From the NCBI RefSeq assembly GCF_904849725.1, contig NC_058519.1:649563387-649627386 (forward strand): a stretch of DNA of 64,000 nt, given 5' to 3'. Shown in pieces: positions 1 through 10,900 of this stretch. The notes under the pieces were generated by a model. The model did not search any database. It was not told the DNA's origin and worked only from the letters and a program-made list of their open reading frames with translations. The DNA comes from Hordeum vulgare subsp. vulgare. Its lineage: Eukaryota; Streptophyta; Magnoliopsida; Poales; Poaceae. A program made the translations under genes and the position numbers. How positions within the stretch are numbered: the stretch's first letter is position 1; every line of letters starts with the position of its first letter.

Positions 1-131
1 TTTGTCTTTGCTGCTCTTGGACCAATCTGTTGGCCACCTCGAGCGACTTCTTCCATCGTGAACCGTTCATCCTGGCCCAACCTTTTCTTCGGGCCTCGCC
101 TCCTTACAGAAGTTTGGCTCGATCCGGAGGG
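1..131 (-). CDS. CACTA transposon ORF, exon (runs off window)
   Basis: The minus strand has an open frame from 131 to the window edge. It begins after a good splice acceptor (TTATTTTAG at 140-132) and encodes a basic RRRGPKKRLGQDERF motif followed by TMEEVARGG. I recognise this from the second ORF of Triticeae CACTA elements, where a basic GPKK(R/Q)L segment precedes a 'FVNQCGVLVRD' type block; the latter would lie outside the window. It continues in phase 0 from the exon at 228-303. No stop is seen here. The molecular role of this ORF in CACTA transposition is not established from the sequence. Confidence 0.6.
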
Positions 132-227
132 CTAAAATAAGAAAGAAGCGTAAATATATGCACACACAAAACAACAAATGCATCTAGTCAGCACAGTCTT
201 AATTTATATATATATACCTCGAGGGAC
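132..227 (-). other. Intron of the CACTA ORF
   Basis: This is a 96-bp AT-rich segment bounded on the minus strand by GAG|GTATATAT at 228/227 and TTATTTTAG| at 132. It contains a TA-rich run (210-226). Both flanking exons are open and join in phase 0, which supports a GT-AG intron. Confidence 0.6.
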
Positions 228-303
228 TTTGCAGCAGTTAAGGCTCCAACACTGATGGAGCCGTCATCTCGTCCCTCCTCCATTTGATCACCGGAGCCGT
301 CAT
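228..303 (-). CDS. CACTA ORF exon, 3' part (split by Gypsy E)
   Basis: This is the minus-strand continuation of the exon at 46832-46906, separated from it by insertion of element E. The frame encodes an acidic stretch with a repeated MEEGxDDGS motif (one copy here, one across the insertion site) and ends ...AAKSLE at the splice donor. The motif repeat reflects a ~36-bp tandem duplication in the target DNA (275-299, continued at 46832-46858). The join after removing E and one GTCAT copy keeps the frame, so the exon was intact when E inserted. Confidence 0.6.
299..303 (+). repeat. Target-site duplication of Gypsy E (left)
   Basis: GTCAT lies directly before the TGATACG start of the 5' LTR. The same five bases (46832-46836) follow the end of the 3' LTR, which pairs the two LTRs as one insertion 46.5 kb apart. 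Confidence 0.9.
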
Positions 304-1917
304 TGATACGTCTCCGTCGTATCTAATTTTCCGAACTCTTTTGCCCTTGTTTTGGACTCTAATTTGCATGATTTGAATGGAACTAACGTAGACTGACGCT
401 GTTTTCAGCAGAATTGCCATGGTGTTGTTTTTGTGCAGAAATAAAAGTTCTCGGAATGTCCTGAAAATTTACAGAGATTTTTTCTGGAATAAAAGAAAAA
501 TACCTGCGCAAAGATCCACCGGAGGGGGCGTGGCAGAGGGCCACAAGCCCACAGGCCGCAGCCACCCCCTAGGCCGTGCCGTGAGGGCTTGTGGGGCCCA
601 CATGGCACCACCGCCCCCAAACTCAGCTCTATATCTTACGTCTCGCCCGGAAAAAAAATCAGAGAGATGGTTTCATCACGTTTTACGATACGGAGGCGCC
701 GCCACCTCCCGTTCTTCATCTGGAGGGCAGATCTGGAGTCCATTCGGGGCCCCGAAGAGGGGAAATCGTCGCCATCGTCATCATCAACCTTCCTCCATCA
801 ACAATTCCATGATACTCTTCATCGTTCGTGAGTAATCTCATCGTAGGCTTGCTGGACGGTGATGAGTTGGATGAGATCTATCATGTAATCGAGTTAGTTT
901 TTGACGGGGATTGATCCCTAGTATCCACTATGTTCTAGATTGATGTTGCTACTACTTTGCCATGCTTAATGCTTGTCACTAGGGCCCGAGTGCCATGATT
1001 TCAGACCTGATCCCATTATGTTGTCGCCAATATATGTGTGTTTTGGATCCTATCTTGCAAGTTGTAGTCACCTACTATGTGTTATGACCCGGCAACCCCA
1101 GAGTGACAATAGCCGGGACCACTCCCGGAGATGACCATAGTATGAGGAGTTCATGTATTCACCGAGTGTTAATGCGTTGGTCCGGTTCTTTATTACAAGG
1201 AGAACCTTAATATCCCGTAGTTTCCATTAGGACCCCACTGCCACGGGAGGGATGGACAATAGATGTCATGCAAGTTCTTTTCCCTAAGCACGTATGACTA
1301 CATACGGAATACATGCCTACATTAGATTGACGAATGAGAGCTAGTTACATATCTCTCCGTGTTATAGCTGTTACATGATGAATCACATCCGTCATACTCA
1401 TCCATCACCGATCCACTGCCTACGAGTCTTTTACTACTCGTCCTCGCTGCATTACTTTGTCTAGGCTTGTCCCTTGCTACAAAAGGGATTGGGCCACTTT
1501 ACTACTACTGTTGCTACTGCTATTACTCTGCTGTGCTACTACTGTTGTTCCTTGCTATTTCGCTGTTACTTGTTGCAAGATCTTTTCCGACACTGTTGTC
1601 GGGGAAGAATAGTTACTCGCCCACGTGCAACTTACTGGCGCCATTGATACAACAGTTAGGAATAGTCTGCCGTCAACAGATCATTGATACAACAGTTACT
1701 CGCCCACGTGCAACTTACTGGCACCGTTGTTATCATACCACTTTGGTACTGATACTTTGCTTGCAGACACTAATCTTTCAGGTGTGGTTGAATCTGACAA
1801 ACTCAGCTGCTAATACTTGAGAATATTCTTTCGCTTCCCCTTCGGCAAACCAACAAATTTGGGTTGAATACTCTACCCTCGAAAACTGTTGCGATCCCCT
1901 ATACTTGTGGCTTATCA
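304..1917 (+). repeat. 5' LTR of Gypsy E
   Basis: The LTR starts TGATACGTCTCC and ends ...GGCTTATCA (1614 bp). Compared with the 3' LTR it carries an extra local duplication: a block containing CTCGCCCACGTGCAACTTAC occurs twice, around 1616 and 1698. An inverted repeat CCACAAGCCC (541-550) / GGGCTTGTGG (585-594) sits just upstream of a CTATATCTT TATA-like motif (629). Substitutions and the indel against the 3' LTR suggest an older insertion than the Copia elements. Confidence 0.9.
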
Positions 1918-2040
1918 AGACCTTTTTCAGGCGCCGTTGCCGGGGAGGCCAAGTCAAGAATATTCTCCCGTCAACGTGCCATTTTTCTGGTGCCATTGCC
2001 GGGGAAGCACAGCTATATTCTCTGAGTCACTTGGGATTGA
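1918..2040 (+). promoter_or_regulatory. Primer-binding-site region and leader of Gypsy E
   Basis: Directly after the 5' LTR come AGACC and then GGCGCCGTTGCCGGGGA (1930-1946), the usual context of the primer-binding region in Triticeae Gypsy elements. A related block, GGTGCCATTGCCGGGGA (1990-2006), occurs ~60 bp further on, so the leader contains a diverged duplicate. Which tRNA is used was not determined. Confidence 0.5.
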
Positions 2041-2055
2041 CGTTTTCTGATCACT

Positions 2056-2416
2056 ATGAGGAATCCAAAAGATCCAAGAACTAAACTCTTACCTTCCACT
2101 ACGAGGAGAGGTAAGGAACTGCCATCTAGCTCAGCACTTGATTCACCTTCAGTTATGAGTAAGTTTGCGACTTTGCCTCCTCCTAGAAATCTTGATATGT
2201 CGCATGTGCTTGATGATGCTACTTCTGCTGCCCATGATGGTATGCTTGATACTATGCGTGATGATGCTATGCTTGATACTATGCATGATGATGTTATGCT
2301 TGATACTATGCCTGATGATGCTATGCTTGATACTATGCCTGATGATGTTATGCCTGATACTATGCCTCTATGCCTGATACTGCTTTGCCACTTGGTGCAT
2401 TCCTGGATGCACATAT
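2056..2416 (+). pseudogene. N-terminal gag-like ORF of Gypsy E, truncated by Copia A
   Basis: The ORF starts MRNPKDPRTKLLP and is open for ~120 codons until Copia A's LTR begins at 2417; the remainder of the reading frame there (to 2502) is LTR sequence. It contains a 9-residue tandem repeat (consensus AMLDTMPDD) encoded by a 27-bp DNA repeat. There is no recognisable gag capsid domain in what remains. Its position just after the leader fits the gag N-terminus of a Gypsy element. The missing C-terminal part was probably lost in the A x C deletion. Confidence 0.55.
2241..2375 (+). repeat. 27-bp in-frame minisatellite in gag-like ORF
   Basis: The unit TATGCTTGATACTATGCSTGATGATG repeats with an exact 27-bp period starting at 2241, 2268, 2295, 2322 and 2349. 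A shorter degenerate copy follows. It keeps the reading frame (9 codons per unit). Confidence 0.9.
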
Positions 2417-4233
2417 TGTTGGGGAACGTCGCATGGGAAACAAAAAATTTCCTACGCGCACGAAGACCTATCATGGTGATGTCCATCTACGAGAGGGGAT
2501 GAGTGATCTACGTACCCTTGTAGATCGTACAGCAGAAGCGTTAGTGAACGCGGTTGATGTAGTGGAACGTCCTCACGTCCCTCGATCTGCCCCGCGAACA
2601 ATCCCGCGATCAGTCCCACGATCTAGTACCGAACGGACGACACCTCCGCGTTCAGCACACGTACAGCTCGACGATGATCTCGGCCTACTTGATCCAGCAA
2701 GAGAGACGGAGAGGTAGAAGAGTTCTCCGGCAGCGTGACGACGCTCCGGAGGTTGGTGATGACCTTGTCTCAGCAGGGCTCCGCCCGAGCTCCGCAGAAA
2801 CGCGATCTAGAGGAAAAAACGTGGAGGTATGTGGTCGGGCTGCCGTGGAAAAGTCGTCTCAAATCAGCCCTAAAACCTCCGTATATATAGGTGGGAGGGA
2901 GGGGACCTTGCCTTGTGGCTCAAGGAGCCCCAAGGGGGTCGACCGAGTCCAAGGGGGGAGGACTCCCCCCCAAACCGAGTTGGACTTGGTTTGGTGGGAG
3001 GGAGTCCCCCTTCCTTCCCACCTCCTCCTTTTTTTCCTTTTCTCTTGATTTTTTTCTTCTTGGCGCATACGGCCCTTTTGGGCTGTCCCACCAGCCCACT
3101 AAGGGCTGGTGTGCCACCCTCAAGGCCTATGGGCTTCCCCGGGGTGGGTTGCCCCCCCGGTGAACTCCCGGAACCCATTCGTCATTCCCGGTACATTCCC
3201 GGTAACTCCGAAAACCTTCCGGTAATCAAATGAGGTCATCCTATATATCAATCTTCGTTTCCGGACCATTCCGGAAACCCTCGTGACATCCGTGATCTCA
3301 TCTGGGACTCCGAACAACATTCGGTAACCAACCATATAACTCAAATACGCATAAAACAACGTCGAACCTTAAGTGTGCAGACCCTGCGGGTTCGAGAACT
3401 ATGTAGACATGACCCGAGAGACTCCTCGGTCAATATCCAATAGCGGGACCTGGATGCCCATATTGGATCCTACATATTCTACGAAGATCTTATCGTTTGA
3501 ACCTCAGTGCCAAGGATTCATATAATCTCATATGTCATTCCCTTTGTCCTTCGGTATGTTACTTGCCCGAGATTCGATCGTCAGTATCCGTATACCTATT
3601 TCAATCTCGTTTACCGGCAAGTCTCTTTACTCGTTCCGTAATACAAGATCCCCCAACTTACACTAAGTTACATTGCTTGCAAGGCTTGTGTGTGATGTTG
3701 TATTACCGAGTGGGCCCCGAGATACCTCTCCGTTACACGGAGTGACAAATCCCAGTCTTGATCCATACTAACTCAACTAACACCTTCGGAGATACCTGTA
3801 GAGCATCTTTACAGTCACCCAGTTATGTTGCGACGTTTGATACACACAAAGCATTCCTCCGGTGTCAGTGAGTTATATGATCTCATGGTCATAGGAATAA
3901 ATACTTGACACGCAGAAAACAGTAGCAACAAAATGACACGATCAACATGCTACGTCTATTAGTTTGGGTCTAGTCCATCACGTGATTCTCCTAATGACGT
4001 GATCCAGTTATCAAGCAACAACACCTTGTTTATAATCAGAAGACACTGGCTATCTTTGATCAACTGGCTAGCCAACTAGAGGCTTGCTAGGGACGGTGTT
4101 TTGTCTATGTATCCACACATGTAAATGAGTCTTCATTCAATACAATTATAGCATGGATAATAAACGATTATCTTGATACAGGAATTATAATAATAACTAT
4201 ATTTATTATTGCCTCTACGACATAATTCCAACA
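2417..4233 (-). repeat. 3' LTR of Copia A
   Basis: This 1817-bp BARE1/WIS/Angela-type LTR starts TGTTGGAATTATG and ends CGTTCCCCAACA on the minus strand. It has two TATA-like boxes on the minus strand (at 3241-3248 and 2881-2889) and a C-run at 3153-3159. It is followed inward by the polypurine tract. Confidence 0.92.
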
Positions 4234-4248
4234 GTCTCCCACTTGCAC
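4234..4248 (-). promoter_or_regulatory. Polypurine tract of Copia A
   Basis: The minus strand reads AAGTGGGAGAC directly abutting the LTR start TGTTGG. The same sequence adjoins the 3' LTRs of B (7914-7924) and, with changes, of D and C. It is the expected plus-strand primer site. Confidence 0.75.
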
Positions 4249-4285
4249 TAGAGTCAATAATCCAGCCCTCACATCACCATGTGAA

Positions 4286-6086
4286 TTACATTGTAATAAA
4301 TCTAACACCCATACAGTTCTGGTGTTGATCATGCTTTGGCCGTGGAAGAGGTTTAGTCAGCGGGTCTACTACATTCAGATCCGTGTGCACTTTGCATATA
4401 TTTACGTCCACTCCCTCGACGTAGTCGCGGATGAGGTTGAAGCGTCGTTTGATGTGTCTGGTCTTCTTGTGAAACCGTGGTTCCTTTGCTAAGGCAATGG
4501 CACCCGTGTTATCACAGAACAAGGTTATTGGATTCAGTGCGCTTGGCACCACTCCAAGATCCGTCATGAACTGCTTCATCCAGACACCCTCCTTAGCCGC
4601 CTCCGAGGCAGCCATGTACTCCGCTTCACATGTAGAATCTGCTACGCTGCTTTGCTTGGAACGGCACCAGCTTACTGCACCCCCATTAAGAATAAATACG
4701 TATCCGGTTTGCGACTTAGAGTCGTCCGGATATGTGTCAAAGCTTGCATCGACGTAACCTTTTACGGCGAGCTCTTCGTCACCTCCATACACGAGAAACA
4801 TCTCCTTAGTCCTTTTCAGGTACTTCAGGATATTCTTGACCGCTGTCCAGTGATCCACTCCTGGATTACTCTGGAACCTACCTGCCATACTTATGGCCAG
4901 GCTAATATCCAGTCTAGTGCACAGCATCGCATACATGATAGAACCTATGGCTGAAGCATAGGGGACGGAGCGCATATGCTCTCTATCTTCATCAGTTGCT
5001 GGGCACTGAGTCTTACTCAATCTCATACCTTGCAGAACCGGCAAGAACCCTTTCTTGGACTGTTCCATTTTGAACCTTTTCAAAACTTTATCAAGGTATG
5101 TGCTTTGTGAAAGTCCTATCAGGCGTTTTGATCTATCCCTATAGATCTTAATGCCTAGAATGTAAGAAGCTTCTCCTAGGTCCTTCATAGAGAAACTTTT
5201 ATTCAAGTAACCTTTTATGCTCTCCAAAAACTCTACGTTGTTTCCAATCAGTAATATGTCATCCACATATAATATTAGAAACGCCACAGAGCTCCCACTC
5301 ACTTTCTTGTAAATACAAGATTCTCCAACCACTTGTATAAACCCAAATGCTTTGATCACCTCATCAAAACGTTTGTTCCAACTCCGAGATGCTTGCACCA
5401 GTCCATAAATGGATCGCTGGAGCTTGCACACCTTGTTAGCATTCTTAGGATCGACAAAACCTTCGGGTTGTATCATATACAATTCTTCCTTAAGGAAACC
5501 GTTAAGGAACGCCGTTTTGACATCCATCTGCCAGATTTCATAATCGAAAAATGCAGCTATTGCTAACATGATTCTGACGGACTTAAGCATCGCTACGGGA
5601 GAGAAAGTCTCATCGTAGTCAACTCCTTGAACTTGTGAAAAACCCTTTGCCACAAGTCGAGCTTTATAAACGGTCACATTACCGTCAGCGTCCGTCTTCC
5701 TCTTAAAGATCCATTTGTTCTGAATGGCCTTGCGGCCCTCAGGTAGTACCTCCAAAGTCCACACTTTGTTCTCATACATGGATCCTATCTCGGATTTCAT
5801 GGCTTCCAGCCATTTGTTGGAATCTGGGCCCACCATTGCTTCTTCATAATTCGCAGGTTTATTGTTGTCTAACAACATGATTGATAAGACGGGATTACCG
5901 TACCACTCTGGAGCAGCACGTGGTCTCGTCGACCTGCGTGGTTCGACAGAAACTTGAACTGGAGTTTCATGATCATCATCATTAACTTCCTCCTCAACCG
6001 GCGTCGCAATGACAGAGGTTTCCCCTTGCCCTGCGCCACTATCCAGAGGGATGAGAGGTTCGACAACCTCGTCAAGTTCTATCTTC
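4286..6086 (-). pseudogene. Copia A: integrase linker end, reverse transcriptase and RNase H
   Basis: This is an open minus-strand frame ending at 4286, with its internal methionine at 5878 and open codons continuing up to the B insertion at 6086. RT features seen are VYKARLVAKGFSQ, the MDVKTAFLNG motif with its catalytic Asp, and YVDD. RNase H follows, with YVDAS, CEAEYMA and CDNTGAIAL. No stop is seen within the segment, so this half of the polyprotein would be functional if joined to its upstream half at 15027 and beyond. Several substitutions (for example WCRSKQSS in place of WCSSKQS) mark slight decay. Confidence 0.85.
6082..6086 (+). repeat. Target-site duplication of Copia B (left)
   Basis: TCTTC here recurs at 15027-15031 directly after B's other LTR. 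Element A's coding sequence is continuous across the pair. Confidence 0.95.
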
Positions 6087-7913
6087 TGTTGGGGAACGTC
6101 GCATGGGAAACAAAAATTTTCCTACGCGCACGAAGACCTATCATGGTGATGTCCATCTACGAGATGGGATGAGTGATCTACGTACCCTTGTAGATCGTAC
6201 AGCAGAAGCGTTAGAGAACGCGGTTGATGTAGTGGAACGTCCTCACGTCCCTCGATCTGCCCCGCGAACAATCCCGCGATCAGTCCCACGATCTAGTACC
6301 GAACGGACGGCACCTCCGCGTTCAGCACACGTACAGCTCGACGATGATCTCGGCCTTCTTGATCCAGCAAGAGAGACGGAGAGGTAGAAGAGTTCTCCGG
6401 CAGCGTGACGGCGCTCTGGAGGTTGGTGATGATCTTGTCTCAGCAGGGCTCCGCCAGAGCTCCGCGGAAACGCGATCTAGAGGAAAATCTATGGAGGTAT
6501 GTGGTCGGGCAGCCATGAGAAAGTCGTCTCAAATCTGCCCTAAAAGCCCCATATATATAGGAGGAGGGAGGGGGACCTTGCCTTGGGGTCCAAGGGACCC
6601 TCAAGGGGTCGGCCGAGCCAAGGGGGGGAGGACTCCGCCCCCCAAACCGAGTTGGACTTGGTTTGGTGGGAGGAGTCCCCCTCCCTTCCCACTTCCTCCC
6701 AATTTTTTTTTCTTTTCCTTTGATTTTCTTTTCTTGGCGCATAGGGCCCCTTGGGGCTGTCCCACCAGCCCACTAAGGGCTGGTGTGTCTCCCCAAAGCC
6801 TATGGGCTTCCCCGGGGTGGGTTGCCCCCCCCCCCCGGTGAACTCCCGGAACCCATTCGTCATTCCCGGTACATTCCCGGTAACTCCGAAAACCTTCCGG
6901 TAATCAAATGAGGTCATCCTATATATCAATCTTCGTTTTCGGACCATTCCGGAAACCCTCGTGACGTCCGCGATCTCATCCGGGACTCCGAACAACATTC
7001 GGTAACCAACCATATAACTCAAATACGCATAAAACAACGCCGAACCTTAAGTGTGCAGACCCTGCGGGTTCGAGAACTATGTAGACATGACCCGAGAGAC
7101 TCCTCGGTCAATATCCAATAGCGGGACCTGGATGCCCATATTGGATCCTACATATTCTACGAAGATCTTATCGTTTGAATCTCAGTGCCAAGGATTCGTA
7201 TAATCCCGTATGTCATTCCCTTTGTCCTTCGGTATGTTACTTGCCCGAGATTCGATCGTCAGTATCCGCATACCTATTTCAATCTCGTTTACCGGCAAGT
7301 CTCTTTACTCGTTCCGTAATACAAGATCCCGCAACTTACACTAAGTTACATTGCTTGCAAGGCTTATGTGTGTTGTTGTATTACCGAGTGGGCCCCGAGA
7401 TACCTCTCCGTCACACGGAGTGACAAATCCCAGTCTTGATCCATACTAACTCAACTAACACCTTCGGAGATACCTGTAGAGCATCTTTATAGTCACCCAG
7501 TTACGTTGCGACGTTTGATACACATAAAGCATTCCTCCGGTGTCAGTGAGTTATATGATCTCATGGTCATAGGAATAAATACTTGACACGCAGAAAACAG
7601 TAGCAACAAAATGACACGATCAACATGCTACGTCTATTAGTTTGGGTCTAGTCCATCACGTGATTCTCCCAATGACGTGATCCAGTTATCAAGCAACAAC
7701 ACCTTGTTCATAATCAGAAGACACTGACTATCATCGATCAACTGGCTAGCCAACTAGAGGCATGCTAGGGACGGTGTTTTGTCTATGTATCCACACATGT
7801 AAATGAGTCTTCATTCAATACAATTATAGCATGGATAATAAACTATTATCTTGATACAGGAATTATAATAATAACTATACATTTATTATTGCCTCTAGGG
7901 CATAATTCCAACA
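6087..7913 (-). repeat. 3' LTR of Copia B
   Basis: 1827 bp, TGTTGG...CCAACA on the minus strand. It has a 13-base C-run near 6826-6838 where the partner LTR has a shorter run. Confidence 0.95.
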
Positions 7914-7924
7914 GTCTCCCACTT
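7914..7924 (-). promoter_or_regulatory. Polypurine tract of Copia B
   Basis: AAGTGGGAGAC on the minus strand, directly upstream of the 3' LTR. Confidence 0.75.
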
Positions 7925-7965
7925 GCACTACAGTCAACAATCTAGCCCTCACATCACCATGTGAA

Positions 7966-10900
7966 TTACATTGTAATAAATCTAACACCCATACAGTTCT
8001 GGTGTCGATCATGTTTTGGACGTGGAAGAGGTTTAGTCAGCGGGTCTGCTACATTCAGATCCGTGTGCACTTTGCATATATTTACGTCCTCCACCTCGAC
8101 GTAGTCGCGGATGAGGTTGAAGCGTCGTTTGATGTGTCTGGTCTTCTTGTGAAACCTTGGTTCCTTTGCCAGGGCAATGGCACCAGTGTTGTCACCGAAC
8201 AAGGTTATTGGATCCAGTGCACTTGGCACCACTCCAAGATCCGTCATGAACTGCTTCATCCAGACACCCTCCTTAGCCGCCTCCGAGGCAGCCATGTACT
8301 CCGCTTCACATGTAGAATCTGCTACGACGCTTTGCTTGGAACTGCACCAGCTTACTGCACCCCCATGAAGAATAAATACGTATCCGGTTTGCGACTTAGA
8401 GTCGTCCGGATCTGTGTCAAAGCTTGCATCGACGTAACCTTTTACGGCGAGCTCTTCGTCACCTCCATACACGAGAAACATCTCCTTAACCCTTTTCAGG
8501 TACTTCAGGATATTCTTGACCGCCGTCCAGTGATCCACTCCTGGATTACTCTGGAACCTACCTGCCATACTTATGGCCAGGCTAACATCCGGTCTAGTGC
8601 ACAGCATTGCATACATGATAGAGCCTATGGCTGAAGCATAGGGGACGGAGCGCATATGCTCTCTATCTTCATCAGTTGCTGGGCACTGAGTCTTACTCAA
8701 TCTCGTACCTTGTAACACTGGCAAGAACCCTTTCTTGGACTGTTCCATTTTGAACCTCTTCAAAACTTTATCAAGGTATGTGCTTTGTGAAAGTCCTATC
8801 AAGCGTTTTGATCTATCCCTATAGATCTTAATGCCTAGAATGTAAGCAGCTTCTCCTAGGTCCTTCATAGAGAAACTTTTATTCAAGTAACCTTTTATGC
8901 TTTCCAAAAGCTCTACGTTGTTTCCAATCAGTAATATGTCATCCACATATAATATCAGAAATGCCACAGAGCTCCCACTCACTTTCTTGTAAATACAAGA
9001 TTCTCCAACCACTTGTATAAACCCAAATGCTTTGATCACCTCATCAAAGCGTTTGTTCCAACTCCGAGATGCTTGCACCAGTCCATAAATGGATCGCTGG
9101 AGCTTGCACACCTTGTCAGCATTTTTAGGATCGACAAAACCTTCGGGTTGCATCATATACAACTCTTCCTTAAGGAAACCGTTAAAGAACGCCGTTTTGA
9201 CATCCATCTGCCAGATTTCATAATCGAAAAATGCAGCTATTGCTAACATGATTCTGACGGACTTAAGCATCGCTACGGGTGAGAAGGTCTCATCGTAGTC
9301 AACTCCTGGAACTTGTGAAAAACCCTTTGCCACAAGTCGAGCTTTATAAACGGTCACATTACCGTCAGCGTCCGTCTTCTACTTAAAGATCCATTTGTTC
9401 TGAATAGCCTTGCGGCCCTCAGGTAGTATCTCCAAAGTCCACACTTTGTTCTTACACATGGATCCTATCTCGGATTTCATGGCTTCTAGCCATTTGTTGG
9501 AATCTGGGCCCACCATTGCTTCTTCATAATTTGCAGGTTCATTGTTGTCTAAGAACATGATTGATAAGACGGGATTACCGTACCACTCTGGAGCAGCGCG
9601 TGATCTCGTCGACCTGCGTGGTTCGACAGAAACTTGAACTGGAGTTTCATGATCATCATCATTAACTTCCTCCTCAACCGACGTCGCAATGACAGAGGTT
9701 TCCCCTTGCCCTGCGCCACCATCCAGAGGGATGAGAGGTTCGACAACCTCGTCAAGTTCTATCTTCCTCCCACTCAATTCTCTCGAGAGAAACTCCTTCT
9801 CGAGAAAAGTTCCGTTCTTAGCAACAAACACTTTGCCCTCGGTTTTGAGATAGAAGGTGTACCCAACTGTTTCTTTTGGGTAACCTATGAAGACGCACTT
9901 TTCCGCTTTGAGTTCCAGCTTTTCAGGCTGAAGCTTTTTGACATAAGCATCACATCCCCAAACTTTAAGAAACGACAACTTTGGCCTTTTGCCATACCAC
10001 AGTTCGTATGGTGTCGTCTCAACGGATTTCGATGGTGCCCTATTTAAAGTGAATGCAGCTGTTTCTAATGCATAACCCCAAAATGATAACGGCAAATCAG
10101 TAAGAGACATCATAGATCGCACCATCTCTAACAAAGTACGATTACGACGTTCGGACACACCATTACGCTGTGGTGTTCCAGGCGGTGTTAACTGCGAAAC
10201 AATTGCACATTGTCTTGAGTGAGCACCAAACTCGAAACTCAGATATTCACCCCCACGATCAGACCGTAGGAACTTGATCTTCTTGTCACGATGGTTTTCC
10301 ACTTCACTCTGAAATTGCTTGAACTTTTCAAATGTTTCAGACTTGTGCTTCATCAAGTAGACATAACCATATCTACTTAAATCGTCAGTGAAGGTGAGAA
10401 AATAACGATATCCGCCGCGTGCCTCCACGCTCATTGGACCACACACATCGGTATGTATGATTTCCAACAAGTCACTTGCACGCTCCATTGTTCCGGAGAA
10501 CGGAGTCTTAGTCATCTTGCCCATGAGGCATGGTTCGCACGTGTCAAGTGAATCAAAGTCAAGTGACTCCAAAAGTCCATCAGCATGGAGTTTCTTCATG
10601 CGCTTTACACCAATATGACCCAAGCGGCAGTGCCACAAAAATATGGCGCTATCATTGTTTACTCTAACTCTTTTGGTCTCAATGTTATGTATATGCGTAT
10701 CGCTATCAAGATTCAATATGAACAATCCTCTCACATTCGGTGCATGACCATAAAAGATGTTACTCATAGAAATAGAACAACCATTATTCTGTGACTTAAA
10801 AGAGTAACCGTCTCGCAATAAACAAGATCCAGATATAATGTTCATGCTCAACGCAGGCACTAAATAACAATGATTTAAGTTCATCACTAATCCCGATGGT

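Noticed and set aside
2859..3359. ORFs repeated within every Copia LTR (for example the frame ending in PYMVGYRM-like residues on the minus strand and an 82-codon frame starting MNLSAKDS on the plus strand)
   Set aside because: They recur only because the LTR recurs. They lie in U3/R/U5 and show no protein-level conservation beyond DNA identity.
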